Of a stretch of 64,000 nt of DNA, positions 1 through 7,355 are shown one piece after another (within the stretch, counting starts at the first letter, position 1; the number at the start of each line of letters is the position of its first letter). This stretch comes from Blastochloris viridis (lineage in GTDB: Bacteria; Pseudomonadota; Alphaproteobacteria; Rhizobiales; Xanthobacteraceae): assembly GCF_001402875.1 (NCBI RefSeq), contig NZ_CP012946.1, positions 1,342,001 to 1,406,000 on the forward strand, in the 5' to 3' direction. The notes beneath the pieces were generated by a model. The model searched no databases, had not been told where the DNA came from, and saw only the letters and a program-made list of their open reading frames with translations. The translations under genes were made by a program, and so were the position numbers.

Positions 1-465
1 GGGCGTCGCCGCCGGCGCCGACGGGAACGTCACCTTGCCGGTCAGAGGGTCGATGGTGACGCTGGCCGGCGTGCCATTGACGCGCACCATGACGCTCCCT
101 GCTTCGGGCTTGGTGATCAGGCGGACCTCCTCGACCGGGCCGCTGGCATAGCGCCGCACCAATTGCCAGACCAGCGGGTCGGCGGTCGGCACCATCTCCT
201 GGCCGGTGGCCTCAAAATCGGTCCAGTCGCGGAACCGGAAGCCATACGCGCGACCCTTGCGGGCGCGGAAGAAGGCGATCACCTCGGCCATCTGCTCGCG
301 GGTGCGGATGCCAGTGCCGATGTCGTAGCGGGCGCGCGAGGCCTGCCAGTTGATGTTGCGCTGCTCGAAGCCGGAGGCCACCGTTATGATGTCGGTCGAA
401 TATTCCGGGCCGCCGGTGGCGCCGCGGGCAATGGCGTCGGGGAAGCGGACGTCGTGGAACCCCAT
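1..465 (-). CDS. Phage tail protein, DUF2460 family (3' end beyond window)
   Basis: The reading frame begins MGFHDVRFPDAIARGATGG at 465 and stays open for 155 codons to the window edge, so the C-terminus is missing. The opening 'FHDVRFP', the 'GPEYSTDI' stretch and the later 'IAFFRARKGRAYGFRFRDW' segment are typical of the DUF2460 (TIGR02217) distal-tail family found in gene transfer agents and siphophages. It lies nine bases downstream of the tape-measure gene, where distal tail genes are expected. Role inferred: distal tail or baseplate hub component. The family call is firm; the biochemical role is inference from phage gene order. Confidence 0.82.
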   Translation of the reverse strand, partial: MGFHDVRFPDAIARGATGGPEYSTDIITVASGFEQRNINWQASRARYDIGTGIRTREQMAEVIAFFRARKGRAYGFRFRDWTDFEATGQEMVPTADPLVWQLVRRYASGPVEEVRLITKPEAGSVMVRVNGTPASVTIDPLTGKVTFPSAPAATP

Positions 466-474
466 TGCCGCACC

Positions 475-2727
475 TCACAGATTGCGCCGGGCGCGCTCGA
501 TCGCCGCCGCCATCTCGGCGGTGATCTGCGATTGCGCGCGGCGGAAGGACGACGCGTCTGGCGTCGTGACGTTGAAGGTCAGCACCACCGGGACCTCGCG
601 GCCGCGCTGATAATCGGCCGCCTCACGCCGGCTCAGCACCCGCTCGCCACGCTGCAGGATGGCCGGCACCTCGTCGGGCTTGAGATAGGCGCCATCGTGG
701 AGCCGTGGCGCACCGGCGAAGGCAAGCGCCGGAACCATGCGCGATGCCCCGCCGGCGCCGACGAGACCGCCGCCGTGATAGATCGGTGAGCCGAACATCT
801 GGCTGGCGGCGGCGACCGGCCCGGAGGTCGATCCGACGCCGCCGAACAAGCCGGCGAACAGCCCGCCGCCACCGGACAGTCCGGACGTGAGGCCGCCGAG
901 AAGCTGGCGGATCTGAAGCCGGACAAGATCGGCGACGATCGAATCGACGAGGCTCTTCCACTGGAACTTGCCGGTGGTCACCATCGTCACGAGGGCGTCC
1001 TCGATGTGCCCAAGCGCGCTTCTTGTGGCCTGCTCGGCCACCTTGGCGGCGTTGCTCACGTCCTCCATGTAGTTGTTGATCGCCCGGCGCACGCCCGAGG
1101 CGGCATCGGTCGCCTTGGCGAGCGCAGCCTTCTCGCCCTTTTCCATCTCCTCGCGGGCGTGGGAGACGGCCCGCGCATAGGTCTCCTGGTCGATCGCGCC
1201 GGAGGCGAGCAGGCCATTCAATTTCTCAATGGTCGCGGCGTATTTCTCGGCCGGGGTCCAGATCTCCTCGGTCACCTTCTTGACCTCGCGGAGGATCTCC
1301 TTGCGCCGGCGTTCTGCCTCGCGCGCCTCATCGGTCTTCGACGCGCTCTTCTCAAGTGCGGCGATCCGCTGCTGTTCGAGGTCGCGGGATGCGGCGAGCG
1401 CGGCGTCGATCTCGGCCCGGTTCGAGCCATCGGGGAGAAGGGTCGCCCGGATCGTCTCCCGCCGATGCTCTTCTTCGGCGCGAGCGCGTGCGATCTTCTC
1501 GGGCAGGCTGTCATAGGCCTGCCCAGCCTTGTCAATCTCCGCGACGATGCCCTTGAGCGTGTCGCGGCGGCGCTCGTCCTGGGCCGCCTGCGCACCGGCG
1601 CGGGCGGTGTCGACGGCCTCGACCTCGGCCCGGCCCTGGGCGATCAGGCTGTCAACCCGCCCGCTGAGCCGGTCCACCTCGCGCTGCCAGGACTCGGCGA
1701 GCGCGCGGTCGACATCGAGACCCGTCTGCCGGGCGGTCGCCCGGGCGTCGTCGAGCTGCTTCTGCGCCTCGAGGAGCTGCCGGTTCGCCTCGACCACCTG
1801 CCGGCCAAGGTCGGCCGCATCAAGAGCACCGGTGAGGCGTTGCGCACCCTTGGCGATGTTGTCGAGCGCGAACCGGACGGCGTCGTGCGTTCCGGTCACG
1901 AGGACGAACTTCTTCAAGAGGTCGCCGACGGCATCGGAGGCGCGGAAGAAGGCGCCCGCCAGACCGCTGCCTTCGGCACGCCCGGCGCCGCCCACCTGTT
2001 GTTCGAGGGCGTCAAGGATCGCCCTCTGCGCTCCGGCGACATCGCCGAGCTTCATCATCCCGACGATCATCTCCTTCTGGGTGTCGGTGAAGGAGACGCC
2101 GACGCGCCGCAGCGCGGTCAGTCCCTGCTCGGGGTCTTCGAGCGCCTTGCCGAGCTGGGTCGCCGATGAGGCGAGCGACTGGCCGAATACCGCCGAGAGG
2201 TCCTGCGCCAGCCGGATGGCGCGGGTGAAGGTGTCGCCAGAGACGGAGCGAAACGTCGCCAGAATGCCGGCCGCCTCCTTGACGCTCTCGGCGCTCGCGA
2301 GCGAATAGCCCTCGATCTCATCCGCGAGGTTGGAGATTTCCTGGCCGGTCAGCCCGGCCGCAAAGCCGGTCGCCTTCAGCACGCCTTCGAGCCGCGCCTG
2401 CACCTTCTCGGCCTCGGCGGACTCGCGCAGGCCGGCGGTGAGCGCGAGCGAGACCGCTCCAAGTCCAGCCGCAGCCACGAGCCCGGCCGATCCCAACCCG
2501 CCCAAGGCAGCGCCGGCAAGCCCTGCGTTCGACGCCATGGCGTCGAGGTGCCCGCGCGCCTCCTGGGTCACGGCGTTGACGAGGCGCAGCTTCGTGTTGG
2601 CCGCGGTCGTGGCATCGCCGATGCGCCGGAGCGCGCGCTCGCCATCCTCGCCGACCGCGCGGAGTTCCGCCTTCGCCTTGCCGCCGTCGATGACGGCGAG
2701 ACGAATGGCAATCTGACGGTCGGTCAT
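475..2727 (-). CDS. Phage tail tape measure protein
   Basis: This is a 750-residue protein starting MTDRQIAIRLAV. A start six codons further up (2745) is possible but would overlap the preceding stop at 2732, so 2727 is preferred. Alanine/glycine-rich hydrophobic stretches around residues 60-100 are followed by long charged coiled-coil regions ('ARARAEEEHRRE', 'EAREAERRRKEI'). A Gly-rich hydrophobic segment (GGLTSGLSGGGGLFAGLFGG) lies near the C-terminus, as in lambda-type tape measures. It follows the two-frame chaperone pair, the standard siphovirus order. In that family it sets tail length and is ejected during DNA entry. Confidence 0.88.
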   Translation of the reverse strand: MTDRQIAIRLAVIDGGKAKAELRAVGEDGERALRRIGDATTAANTKLRLVNAVTQEARGHLDAMASNAGLAGAALGGLGSAGLVAAAGLGAVSLALTAGLRESAEAEKVQARLEGVLKATGFAAGLTGQEISNLADEIEGYSLASAESVKEAAGILATFRSVSGDTFTRAIRLAQDLSAVFGQSLASSATQLGKALEDPEQGLTALRRVGVSFTDTQKEMIVGMMKLGDVAGAQRAILDALEQQVGGAGRAEGSGLAGAFFRASDAVGDLLKKFVLVTGTHDAVRFALDNIAKGAQRLTGALDAADLGRQVVEANRQLLEAQKQLDDARATARQTGLDVDRALAESWQREVDRLSGRVDSLIAQGRAEVEAVDTARAGAQAAQDERRRDTLKGIVAEIDKAGQAYDSLPEKIARARAEEEHRRETIRATLLPDGSNRAEIDAALAASRDLEQQRIAALEKSASKTDEAREAERRRKEILREVKKVTEEIWTPAEKYAATIEKLNGLLASGAIDQETYARAVSHAREEMEKGEKAALAKATDAASGVRRAINNYMEDVSNAAKVAEQATRSALGHIEDALVTMVTTGKFQWKSLVDSIVADLVRLQIRQLLGGLTSGLSGGGGLFAGLFGGVGSTSGPVAAASQMFGSPIYHGGGLVGAGGASRMVPALAFAGAPRLHDGAYLKPDEVPAILQRGERVLSRREAADYQRGREVPVVLTFNVTTPDASSFRRAQSQITAEMAAAIERARRNL

Positions 2728-2731
2728 AGAA

Positions 2732-2956
2732 TCACCGATTGGCAATCTGTTCGTTGAGCTTGCTGACGATCACCGCTTCCACCGCCGGCAGGCATTCGGC
2801 CAGAACGAAGGGATCGACGCCGAGGGCGTCGGCGAGCCGGAACACCGCCGCAAAGTCAAGGCCGGTGACCGCCCCGCCGGTGGTCCGCACCTGGCCGGCG
2901 CATTTGACGATCACGTCCCAGACGCCGATGCCCTCGACGGTCCGCGGTGCATTCAC
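2732..2956 (-). CDS. -1 frame half of tail assembly chaperone (G-T type extension)
   Basis: As a separate gene this would be 74 residues from a GTG at 2956 that overlaps the upstream TGA (GTGA). More probably it is the C-terminal part of a frameshift product. The same frame is open without a stop up to the slippery site at 3046-3052 and encodes 'SYCEACPTPCQTCPYR', a four-cysteine patch that would be lost by starting at the GTG. The fusion would be about 220 residues (116 from the zero frame plus 104). Position between the chaperone and tape-measure genes matches lambda gpG/gpGT. Frameshifting is inferred from the heptamer and open frame, not proven. Confidence 0.72.
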   Translation of the reverse strand: MNAPRTVEGIGVWDVIVKCAGQVRTTGGAVTGLDFAAVFRLADALGVDPFVLAECLPAVEAVIVSKLNEQIANR

Positions 2957-3393
2957 CCGGTAGGGGCAGGTTTGGCACGGCGTCGGGCAGGCTTCGCAAT
3001 AGCTGCCGCCCCCGCCGAAATGCCATTCGGCGAGGGCGCTGATGCGTTTTTTTCGTCGGCCAACAGCAATGCCGGCCCAACAAGGTCGCGCTCGAACGCG
3101 TCGTAAAGCGGCGGCAAGTCGAGCAGCGCGTCGATGCGCTCGGGGGTCGGCGGCAAGGGGTTGCCGTCGGTGTCACCGATGCCGTCCCAGTCCCGGATCA
3201 CCATGCGCGCGATCGCCTTCACCAGCGCCACCGCAGCGGCGTGCCCGGCGGCCCCGCCGTCGCCCGGCAGCGCCTCGCGGAGGTCGGATCGCGCCGCCAT
3301 CATCACGGCGGAGGTGAGCGGCGCCGCCAGCACCCGTACGCCATGCCCGAGGTCGACCCATTTCGGATCGCGGGAGAGGTCGAGACGGATCAT
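2953..3393 (-). CDS. Tail assembly chaperone (gpG-like)
   Basis: This 146-residue protein begins MIRLDLSRDPKWVDLGHGVRV. The N-terminal two thirds are ordered and moderately hydrophobic. After residue 113 the sequence becomes low-complexity ('SAPSPNGISAGAAAIAKPARR'), as if this tail is only read when no frameshift occurs. The slippery heptamer lies at codons 114-116. It follows the major tail and a 78-residue gene and precedes the tape measure. By position it should coat the tape measure during tail assembly, as lambda gpG does. Assigned from gene order and the frameshift architecture; I cannot name a Pfam family with certainty. Confidence 0.75.
   Translation of the reverse strand: MIRLDLSRDPKWVDLGHGVRVLAAPLTSAVMMAARSDLREALPGDGGAAGHAAAVALVKAIARMVIRDWDGIGDTDGNPLPPTPERIDALLDLPPLYDAFERDLVGPALLLADEKNASAPSPNGISAGAAAIAKPARRRAKPAPTG
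3046..3052 (-). promoter_or_regulatory. -1 ribosomal frameshift slippery site A AAA AAC
   Basis: On the minus strand the zero-frame codons are GAA AAA AAC (3054 down to 3046). This places the canonical heptamer A_AAA_AAC (X_XXY_YYZ) exactly in register with the 146-residue chaperone frame. Slipping one base back enters a frame that is open for 104 codons to the stop at 2732. Heptamer and open frame are read directly; that it is used is inferred from the conserved -1 frameshift of siphovirus tail chaperones. Confidence 0.75.
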
Positions 3394-3394
3394 G

Positions 3395-3631
3395 TCAGCT
3401 TCTCCTGTTCTCCAAGATCAGCGGAACGCCGCTCGATCGGCAATTCGGCGGAACCGGACGTTCGTCGAAATCTCCGCCGCCGAGCCACGCCCGACAAATT
3501 GGCTGATATCCGCAGCAACGGTTCAGGACGCGGCGAGCGCCAGTGACCGCGTTCTCCTGGTAGATGTTGACGCCGGTGTCCCGCACCGTTCGCCAGGCGA
3601 ACGGGATCACCAGAAACGCGAGAGCCCTCAT
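3395..3631 (-). CDS. Small conserved phage protein downstream of major tail gene
   Basis: A 78-residue ORF starts MRALAFLVIPFAWRTVRDTG at 3631, one base after the stop of the major tail gene, and ends one base before the chaperone gene. This tight packing supports a real gene. It contains 'RCCGYQPICRAWLGGGDF' and a C-terminal 'SSGVPLILENRRS', which look conserved rather than random. I cannot assign a function. It could be an accessory tail assembly factor, since the slot between tail tube and chaperones is often filled by small assembly proteins. Confidence 0.6.
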   Translation of the reverse strand: MRALAFLVIPFAWRTVRDTGVNIYQENAVTGARRVLNRCCGYQPICRAWLGGGDFDERPVPPNCRSSGVPLILENRRS

Positions 3632-3632
3632 C

Positions 3633-4919
3633 TCAGTAGCTCGCGACGTCATTGATGAGGGTGGCAGTGCAGGTCTTGCCCAGCGTCGAATGTTTGGCCG
3701 CCTGCCAGTCGAAGGTGGCCTGGACGCCGCCCGGGCCAGAGATCGGCAGCTTCGGGCGGGGCAGATAGACGGCGTGCGCGACGAACCGCAGCAGCTTGCT
3801 GGCGGAAATTGACCATTCGAACACCAGCTCGACCGCGGTGCCGCCGACAGCGAGATCGAGCAGCGTGGTGTCGGCAAACCGGACGCCGATCTGTCCGGTG
3901 ACGGCAAGCATTGCGGGGTCGGCGCCGGCGATCCGGCCGTCGGATCGGATGATCTCCACCTTGTCGAGGCCATTGGCATAGGTGAACGTGCCGGACACGA
4001 CGTTGCCGAGCGGCACGCCATCGCGGCGGATGGCGCCGGAAAACTGCGAGAACCGCTCCAGCGCGGTTTCCGTCGGCGTGCCGGCACCGGAGGTGGCGGC
4101 GCGGGTCTCGCCCTGTGCGATCAGGCTCAAGGTGGCGTTGAGCAGGCCCGAGCGCTGCAGCTGGATCGACACTTTGTCGGCCATCGCGCCGAAGTTCATG
4201 CCGTAGCTCGGCACCTCGGGCAGGCCGACCTCGATCGATGCCGATGGCAGCGACAAGGCGCCGGAGGTGAAGACGTGATTATAGGGGCCCGACGCCGACC
4301 CGCCCGAGAGCGTGGCGCCCGATACCGTACCGTTCGACGCCGGCGACGTGCTGGCGGCGAGCGTGACGCTGTTGCCGCCGGTGCCGATGGTCTTGGAGGT
4401 GATGAGGATAATCGTTCCGGTCAGGTCGAGCGCGTAGGTCTGTCCGGTGAGCGCCACTGTTGCGCTCTTGTTGAGCCCGATCACTGCATTGGCGAGGGTC
4501 TCCTGCAGCGTGGCGCCGATCAGGCTCTTGTCGCCGGTGACGCCGCTCGACACGAACGTCCAGGGTGCGCCGCCGATGGTGATCGTGGCGTTGTTGGCCG
4601 GCTGCGCGCTGAAGGTGACGGCCCCGGTTGCCGCCACCCCTTGCGTCGTCGTCGGGTTGCCGAACACCAGCTTGAGCCAGGTGCCGAAGTTGCGCAGATC
4701 GAGCGGGACGACGACGTCGCCGTCGTTGTTGATAACGTCGCGCGCCGGCGGCTGCGGTTCACGGCCATAGCCCAGGAGATCGCTTTCGATCAGGTTCTGC
4801 TGTTCACCGAGGGCTGCAGAGACGAACGGCACCTTCTTGTAGCCCGAGCCGGGCGATGTGCCATAGGTTGTCTCGAACGCCATCGCCATCACGGCGTTGG
4901 CGCCGCGTGCGCGTGCCAT
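3633..4919 (-). CDS. Major tail tube protein
   Basis: This 428-residue protein begins MARARGANAVMAMAFETTYG, followed by 'GSGYKKVPFVSAALGEQQN', the opening typical of siphophage tail-tube subunits. A central Thr/Ser/Gly-rich insertion (about residues 100-210, 'GGNSVTLAASTSPASNGTVS') resembles an added Ig-like or decoration domain. The C-terminal part 'DKVSIQLQRSGLLNATLSLI' and the 'FDWQAAKHS' segment return to the tube fold. It lies between the tail terminator and the chaperones. Family knowledge: such proteins polymerise as hexameric rings around the tape measure. Confidence 0.8.
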   Translation of the reverse strand: MARARGANAVMAMAFETTYGTSPGSGYKKVPFVSAALGEQQNLIESDLLGYGREPQPPARDVINNDGDVVVPLDLRNFGTWLKLVFGNPTTTQGVAATGAVTFSAQPANNATITIGGAPWTFVSSGVTGDKSLIGATLQETLANAVIGLNKSATVALTGQTYALDLTGTIILITSKTIGTGGNSVTLAASTSPASNGTVSGATLSGGSASGPYNHVFTSGALSLPSASIEVGLPEVPSYGMNFGAMADKVSIQLQRSGLLNATLSLIAQGETRAATSGAGTPTETALERFSQFSGAIRRDGVPLGNVVSGTFTYANGLDKVEIIRSDGRIAGADPAMLAVTGQIGVRFADTTLLDLAVGGTAVELVFEWSISASKLLRFVAHAVYLPRPKLPISGPGGVQATFDWQAAKHSTLGKTCTATLINDVASY

Positions 4920-4935
4920 ATCGATGCTCCTCTTG

Positions 4936-5370
4936 TCAGGTCAGCGGGTCGGGCGTGGCGTAGACGGCGAGGACCGTCAGTTCAGCGGTCCGCCCGGGCT
5001 GGGCGCCCAGCGTCTCGACGTCGGCGGTGAGCGGTGCCTCCGCCTCGATCCAGTCGCTTAGGCCACCGAGCGTCCGGTCGGACGCGATCGCCGCCCCGAT
5101 CGCCGCCAGCATGCCGTCGAGGACAGCCTCGCGCGACAGCGTCGCGCTCGAATAGGCCGCCACCTCGACGGCGATCCGGTGGTGGTAGAGGTAGCTCACC
5201 GGCGACAGCGTGACCTCCGGCTCGCCGGGGTCGCCATCGCGGACGATCACCAGACCGCCGGGGCCAATCCGCTCAGCCTTGGCCGCATTGCGCTTTACCT
5301 CGGCCCCCGGCAGCGCCGCGGCGATCCGCGCGGTGAGCGCATCGAGAATGGTCTCACGCTTCGAGGTCAT
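4936..5370 (-). CDS. Tail terminator / tail completion protein
   Basis: This 144-residue protein begins MTSKRETILDALTARIAAAL. The N-terminal helix followed by 'VKRNAAKAERIGPGGLVIVRDGD' and a beta-rich core with 'YLYHHRIAVEVAAY' is the usual pattern of gpU-like tail terminators. It sits just upstream of the major tail gene, the conserved position for the ring that caps the tail tube. The call rests on size, position and this pattern; no catalytic motif is expected or seen. Confidence 0.65.
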   Translation of the reverse strand: MTSKRETILDALTARIAAALPGAEVKRNAAKAERIGPGGLVIVRDGDPGEPEVTLSPVSYLYHHRIAVEVAAYSSATLSREAVLDGMLAAIGAAIASDRTLGGLSDWIEAEAPLTADVETLGAQPGRTAELTVLAVYATPDPLT

Positions 5371-5401
5371 GGTCTCGCTTTGAAGCAGGCCGGCGACGGG
5401 C

Positions 5402-5430
5402 TTGGAAAGACCTGTTAAGAGTGCTATTTA
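5402..5430 (+). promoter_or_regulatory. Candidate sigma70-type promoter for the toxin-antitoxin pair
   Basis: TTGGAA (5402-5407) and TATTTA (5425-5430) are separated by 17 bases and lie 25 bases before the antitoxin start, ahead of the strong ribosome site AAGGAGG. The -10 match is poor, so this is only a candidate. An independent plus-strand promoter is needed because all neighbouring phage genes are transcribed leftwards. Confidence 0.35.
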
Positions 5431-5454
5431 GAGGACCAACAAGGAGGCTCCACC

Positions 5455-5703
5455 ATGGCGCATGCCGTTCACGCCACTACGGTCGCCAGCATTTCGGACC
5501 TGAAGAAAAATCCCATGGGCACGGTCGCTGCCGGCGAAGGCTTCCCCGTCGCGATCCTCAACCGCAACGAACCGGCCTTCTATTGCATCCCGGCCAAGGC
5601 TTACGAGGAACTGCTGGAGCGGCTCGAAGACCTTGAGTTGAACGCCATCGCGGACGCTCGCGAGGGTCAGGCGATCCACAAGGTTTCGCTCGATGAGCTA
5701 TGA
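5455..5703 (+). CDS. Type II antitoxin, Phd/YefM (RelB/StbD) family
   Basis: This is an 82-residue protein. 'ATTVASISDLKKNPMGTV' is the N-terminal DNA-binding segment of Phd/YefM antitoxins. It is followed by 'GEGFPVAILNRNEPAFYCIPAKAYE', the classic YefM/StbD strand-helix pattern, and an acidic C-terminal tail that would bind the toxin. A strong ribosome site (AAGGAGG) precedes the ATG. The toxin gene overlaps its last 11 bases, the usual translational coupling. It is on the strand opposite to the surrounding tail genes, so it looks like a later insertion (moron). The family normally represses its own promoter. Confidence 0.9.
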   Translation: MAHAVHATTVASISDLKKNPMGTVAAGEGFPVAILNRNEPAFYCIPAKAYEELLERLEDLELNAIADAREGQAIHKVSLDEL

Positions 5704-5983
5704 GCTCGCCTTCCTCGACGAGGCGTTGAAGGAATGGCGCAAGCTCGACAGCACCATGCGAGACCAGTTCAAGGCCAAGCTCGCCGAGAGATTGGAAAAC
5801 CCGAATATTCCCTCCGCGCGTCTCCATGGCGCAAAGGAACGCTACAAGATTAAGCTGCGCAGCGCCGGTTATCGGCTGGTCTATGAGGTTCGGGACCTGG
5901 AGCTGCTGGTTCTCGTTGTCGCCGTCGGCAAGCGGGAACGCAACGAAATCTACAAGACGGCAGCCCGGCGGAAAGCGGATTGA
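5693..5983 (+). CDS. Type II toxin, RelE/ParE superfamily
   Basis: This 96-residue protein begins MSYELAFLDEALKEWRKLD, the standard start of RelE/StbE toxins. Conserved elements follow: 'FKAKLAERLENP', 'RLHGAKERYKIKLRSAGYRLVYEV' and a C-terminal 'VVAVGKRERNEIYK' with the Lys/Arg/Tyr residues typical of ribosome-dependent mRNA interferases. It overlaps the antitoxin gene and ends seven bases from the convergent DUF6441 gene. RelE relatives cleave mRNA in the ribosomal A site, whereas ParE relatives poison gyrase; this sequence looks closer to the RelE/StbE side. Confidence 0.9.
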   Translation: MSYELAFLDEALKEWRKLDSTMRDQFKAKLAERLENPNIPSARLHGAKERYKIKLRSAGYRLVYEVRDLELLVLVVAVGKRERNEIYKTAARRKAD

Positions 5984-5990
5984 TCCAGCA

Positions 5991-6620
5991 TCACCCGGAC
6001 CAGTATTGGGCAATCAGCGACGGCACGCGCCCGGTCCACGTCCGGACGATGGCATCAATGTCGAGCCGCTTGCGCAGCGACACCTGCGGCACCAAGAGGA
6101 ACACCACCGTTGTGGCCTGGCCGCTCTTGCGCCGGTTCTTCACCGCAAGCCCCTTCTTATTGATGCGGCTGTCGTCAGCGACCAGCAGGCTCGAACCCGT
6201 CCGGCGATAGACAAAGCGAAGTCGCATGCCGGTGCGCCGCTCCCAGCCGCCCGGCGTGATCTTCTTGCGCCCGCCACTCTCGCCAAGGCCAGTCTTGCCG
6301 GCCGCCGGCGTCGGGATCGCCAGCCAGAAGCCAGCCTTCGATCGGATCGTCACGCCGCGGTCGAAGGCATCAATGATCACCGGCGCCTTCGACCACACAT
6401 AAGCGGCCGCATCCAGGCTGGTCCCGGTCTCGGGATAGGTCCGGCCGCGCCAGGTCCGCGACAGCCGCGCCCCCAATCCGGCCGAGACCACATCCTGGCG
6501 CAGCGCGTCCTTGAGGCCGGTGGTCACGGCCTTCATGCCGGACGTGATCGCGCGCTCGACATCCTGCTCGCTCGCAGCGATCACCTGACGGAGATCGTCG
6601 ATCTCGACGGCGATCCGCAT
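5991..6620 (-). CDS. Phage tail/head-tail protein, DUF6441-like
   Basis: A 209-residue protein starts MRIAVEIDDLRQVIAASEQD at 6620, directly after the preceding stop. The segment 'LSRTWRGRTYPETGTSLDAAA', then 'YVWSKAPVIIDAF', 'KAGFWLAIPTPAAGKTG' and 'TPGGWERRTGMRLRFVYRR' is characteristic of the DUF6441 family, found only in phage and prophage structural modules. An upstream in-frame extension to 6926 would run through the 104-residue gene in another frame and is rejected. Probable role: minor tail or head-tail connector component, inferred from position between the head-completion and tail-terminator genes. Confidence 0.72.
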   Translation of the reverse strand: MRIAVEIDDLRQVIAASEQDVERAITSGMKAVTTGLKDALRQDVVSAGLGARLSRTWRGRTYPETGTSLDAAAYVWSKAPVIIDAFDRGVTIRSKAGFWLAIPTPAAGKTGLGESGGRKKITPGGWERRTGMRLRFVYRRTGSSLLVADDSRINKKGLAVKNRRKSGQATTVVFLLVPQVSLRKRLDIDAIVRTWTGRVPSLIAQYWSG

Positions 6621-6621
6621 G

Positions 6622-6936
6622 TCAGGCCTGCACCGCTTCGCACGACCACACAAGGCCGAGGCTGTCGATCGTCGGCGCGCCGATGATCTTGAAGCTCTCG
6701 CTCGCAATCTCGACCGCGTCGCCATCCTGCGGGCGGGCGACATCCGACGTACGGACATCCAGCACCAGCGTCGGCAGCACGACGCTGGTCCTGCCGAATG
6801 CCTCGGTGACGTCAGGGGATTTCCGGATGACCCGCGCGGCAACACCGGGCGGGGTGCCGCCCGGCTGCCAGATCGCCGCCACGCCGATGTTCGGATCCTC
6901 GAAGATCGCATCGATGGCGGCGGCAAACGCGTTCAT
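6622..6936 (-). CDS. Head-tail joining / head completion protein
   Basis: A 104-residue protein starts MNAFAAAIDAIFEDPNIGVA, with its ATG overlapping the DUF2190 stop (ATGA). 'AAIWQPGGTPPGVAARVIRK' followed by a beta-rich half ending 'IIGAPTIDSLGLVWSCEAV' fits the small head-completion (gpFII-like) proteins that precede the minor tail genes. No enzymatic motif is seen. The assignment depends on position and size more than on a specific motif. Confidence 0.6.
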   Translation of the reverse strand: MNAFAAAIDAIFEDPNIGVAAIWQPGGTPPGVAARVIRKSPDVTEAFGRTSVVLPTLVLDVRTSDVARPQDGDAVEIASESFKIIGAPTIDSLGLVWSCEAVQA

Positions 6937-7271
6937 GAGAAGCTGCCATTGAGCCGCACGCGCCCGATGGTCTCGCCGGCGCCGCTGCCGACCGCCTCGA
7001 CCGCCACCCCGATCAGCGTGTTGCCGGAGGCCGTCGTGGTCGTCTGCTTGTTGGTGTTGTCCCAATAGACCTTGGCGCCGACGGTCCAGGCCTGCGAGCC
7101 GACTTTCTTGAGGTCGAGCACGCCATCGACGATGGTTTCGACCGGATCGTTCAGGGCCGCCGCCGCGATCGCCACGCCGAAGATCGAGCCGACCAGCAGG
7201 CCGTCGCCGGACGTCACGGCATAGGGCGCGGCAAGCGTGATGGTGTTGCCGGGCTGGACGTAATTCCTCAT
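6933..7271 (-). CDS. Capsid cement/decoration protein, DUF2190 family
   Basis: The chosen start is MRNYVQPGNTITLAAPY at 7271, preferred over an ATG 12 codons upstream because DUF2190 proteins begin this way. Length is 112 residues. The sequence is Gly/Ala/Val-rich and beta in character ('SGDGLLVGSIFGVAIAAAA', 'GAKVYWDNTNKQTTTTASG'), matching the DUF2190 recombinase/cement group located after the major capsid gene. It probably trimerises on the capsid surface. The gene overlaps the following one by ATGA. Confidence 0.82.
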   Translation of the reverse strand: MRNYVQPGNTITLAAPYAVTSGDGLLVGSIFGVAIAAAALNDPVETIVDGVLDLKKVGSQAWTVGAKVYWDNTNKQTTTTASGNTLIGVAVEAVGSGAGETIGRVRLNGSFS

Positions 7272-7355
7272 CACGCATTCCTTTCGTGGAAAAACGAGGG
7301 GCGGCACGATGGCCGCCCGTCTCGTCAGGGTTCAGTGTCAGGGGAGTTGGCCGGA

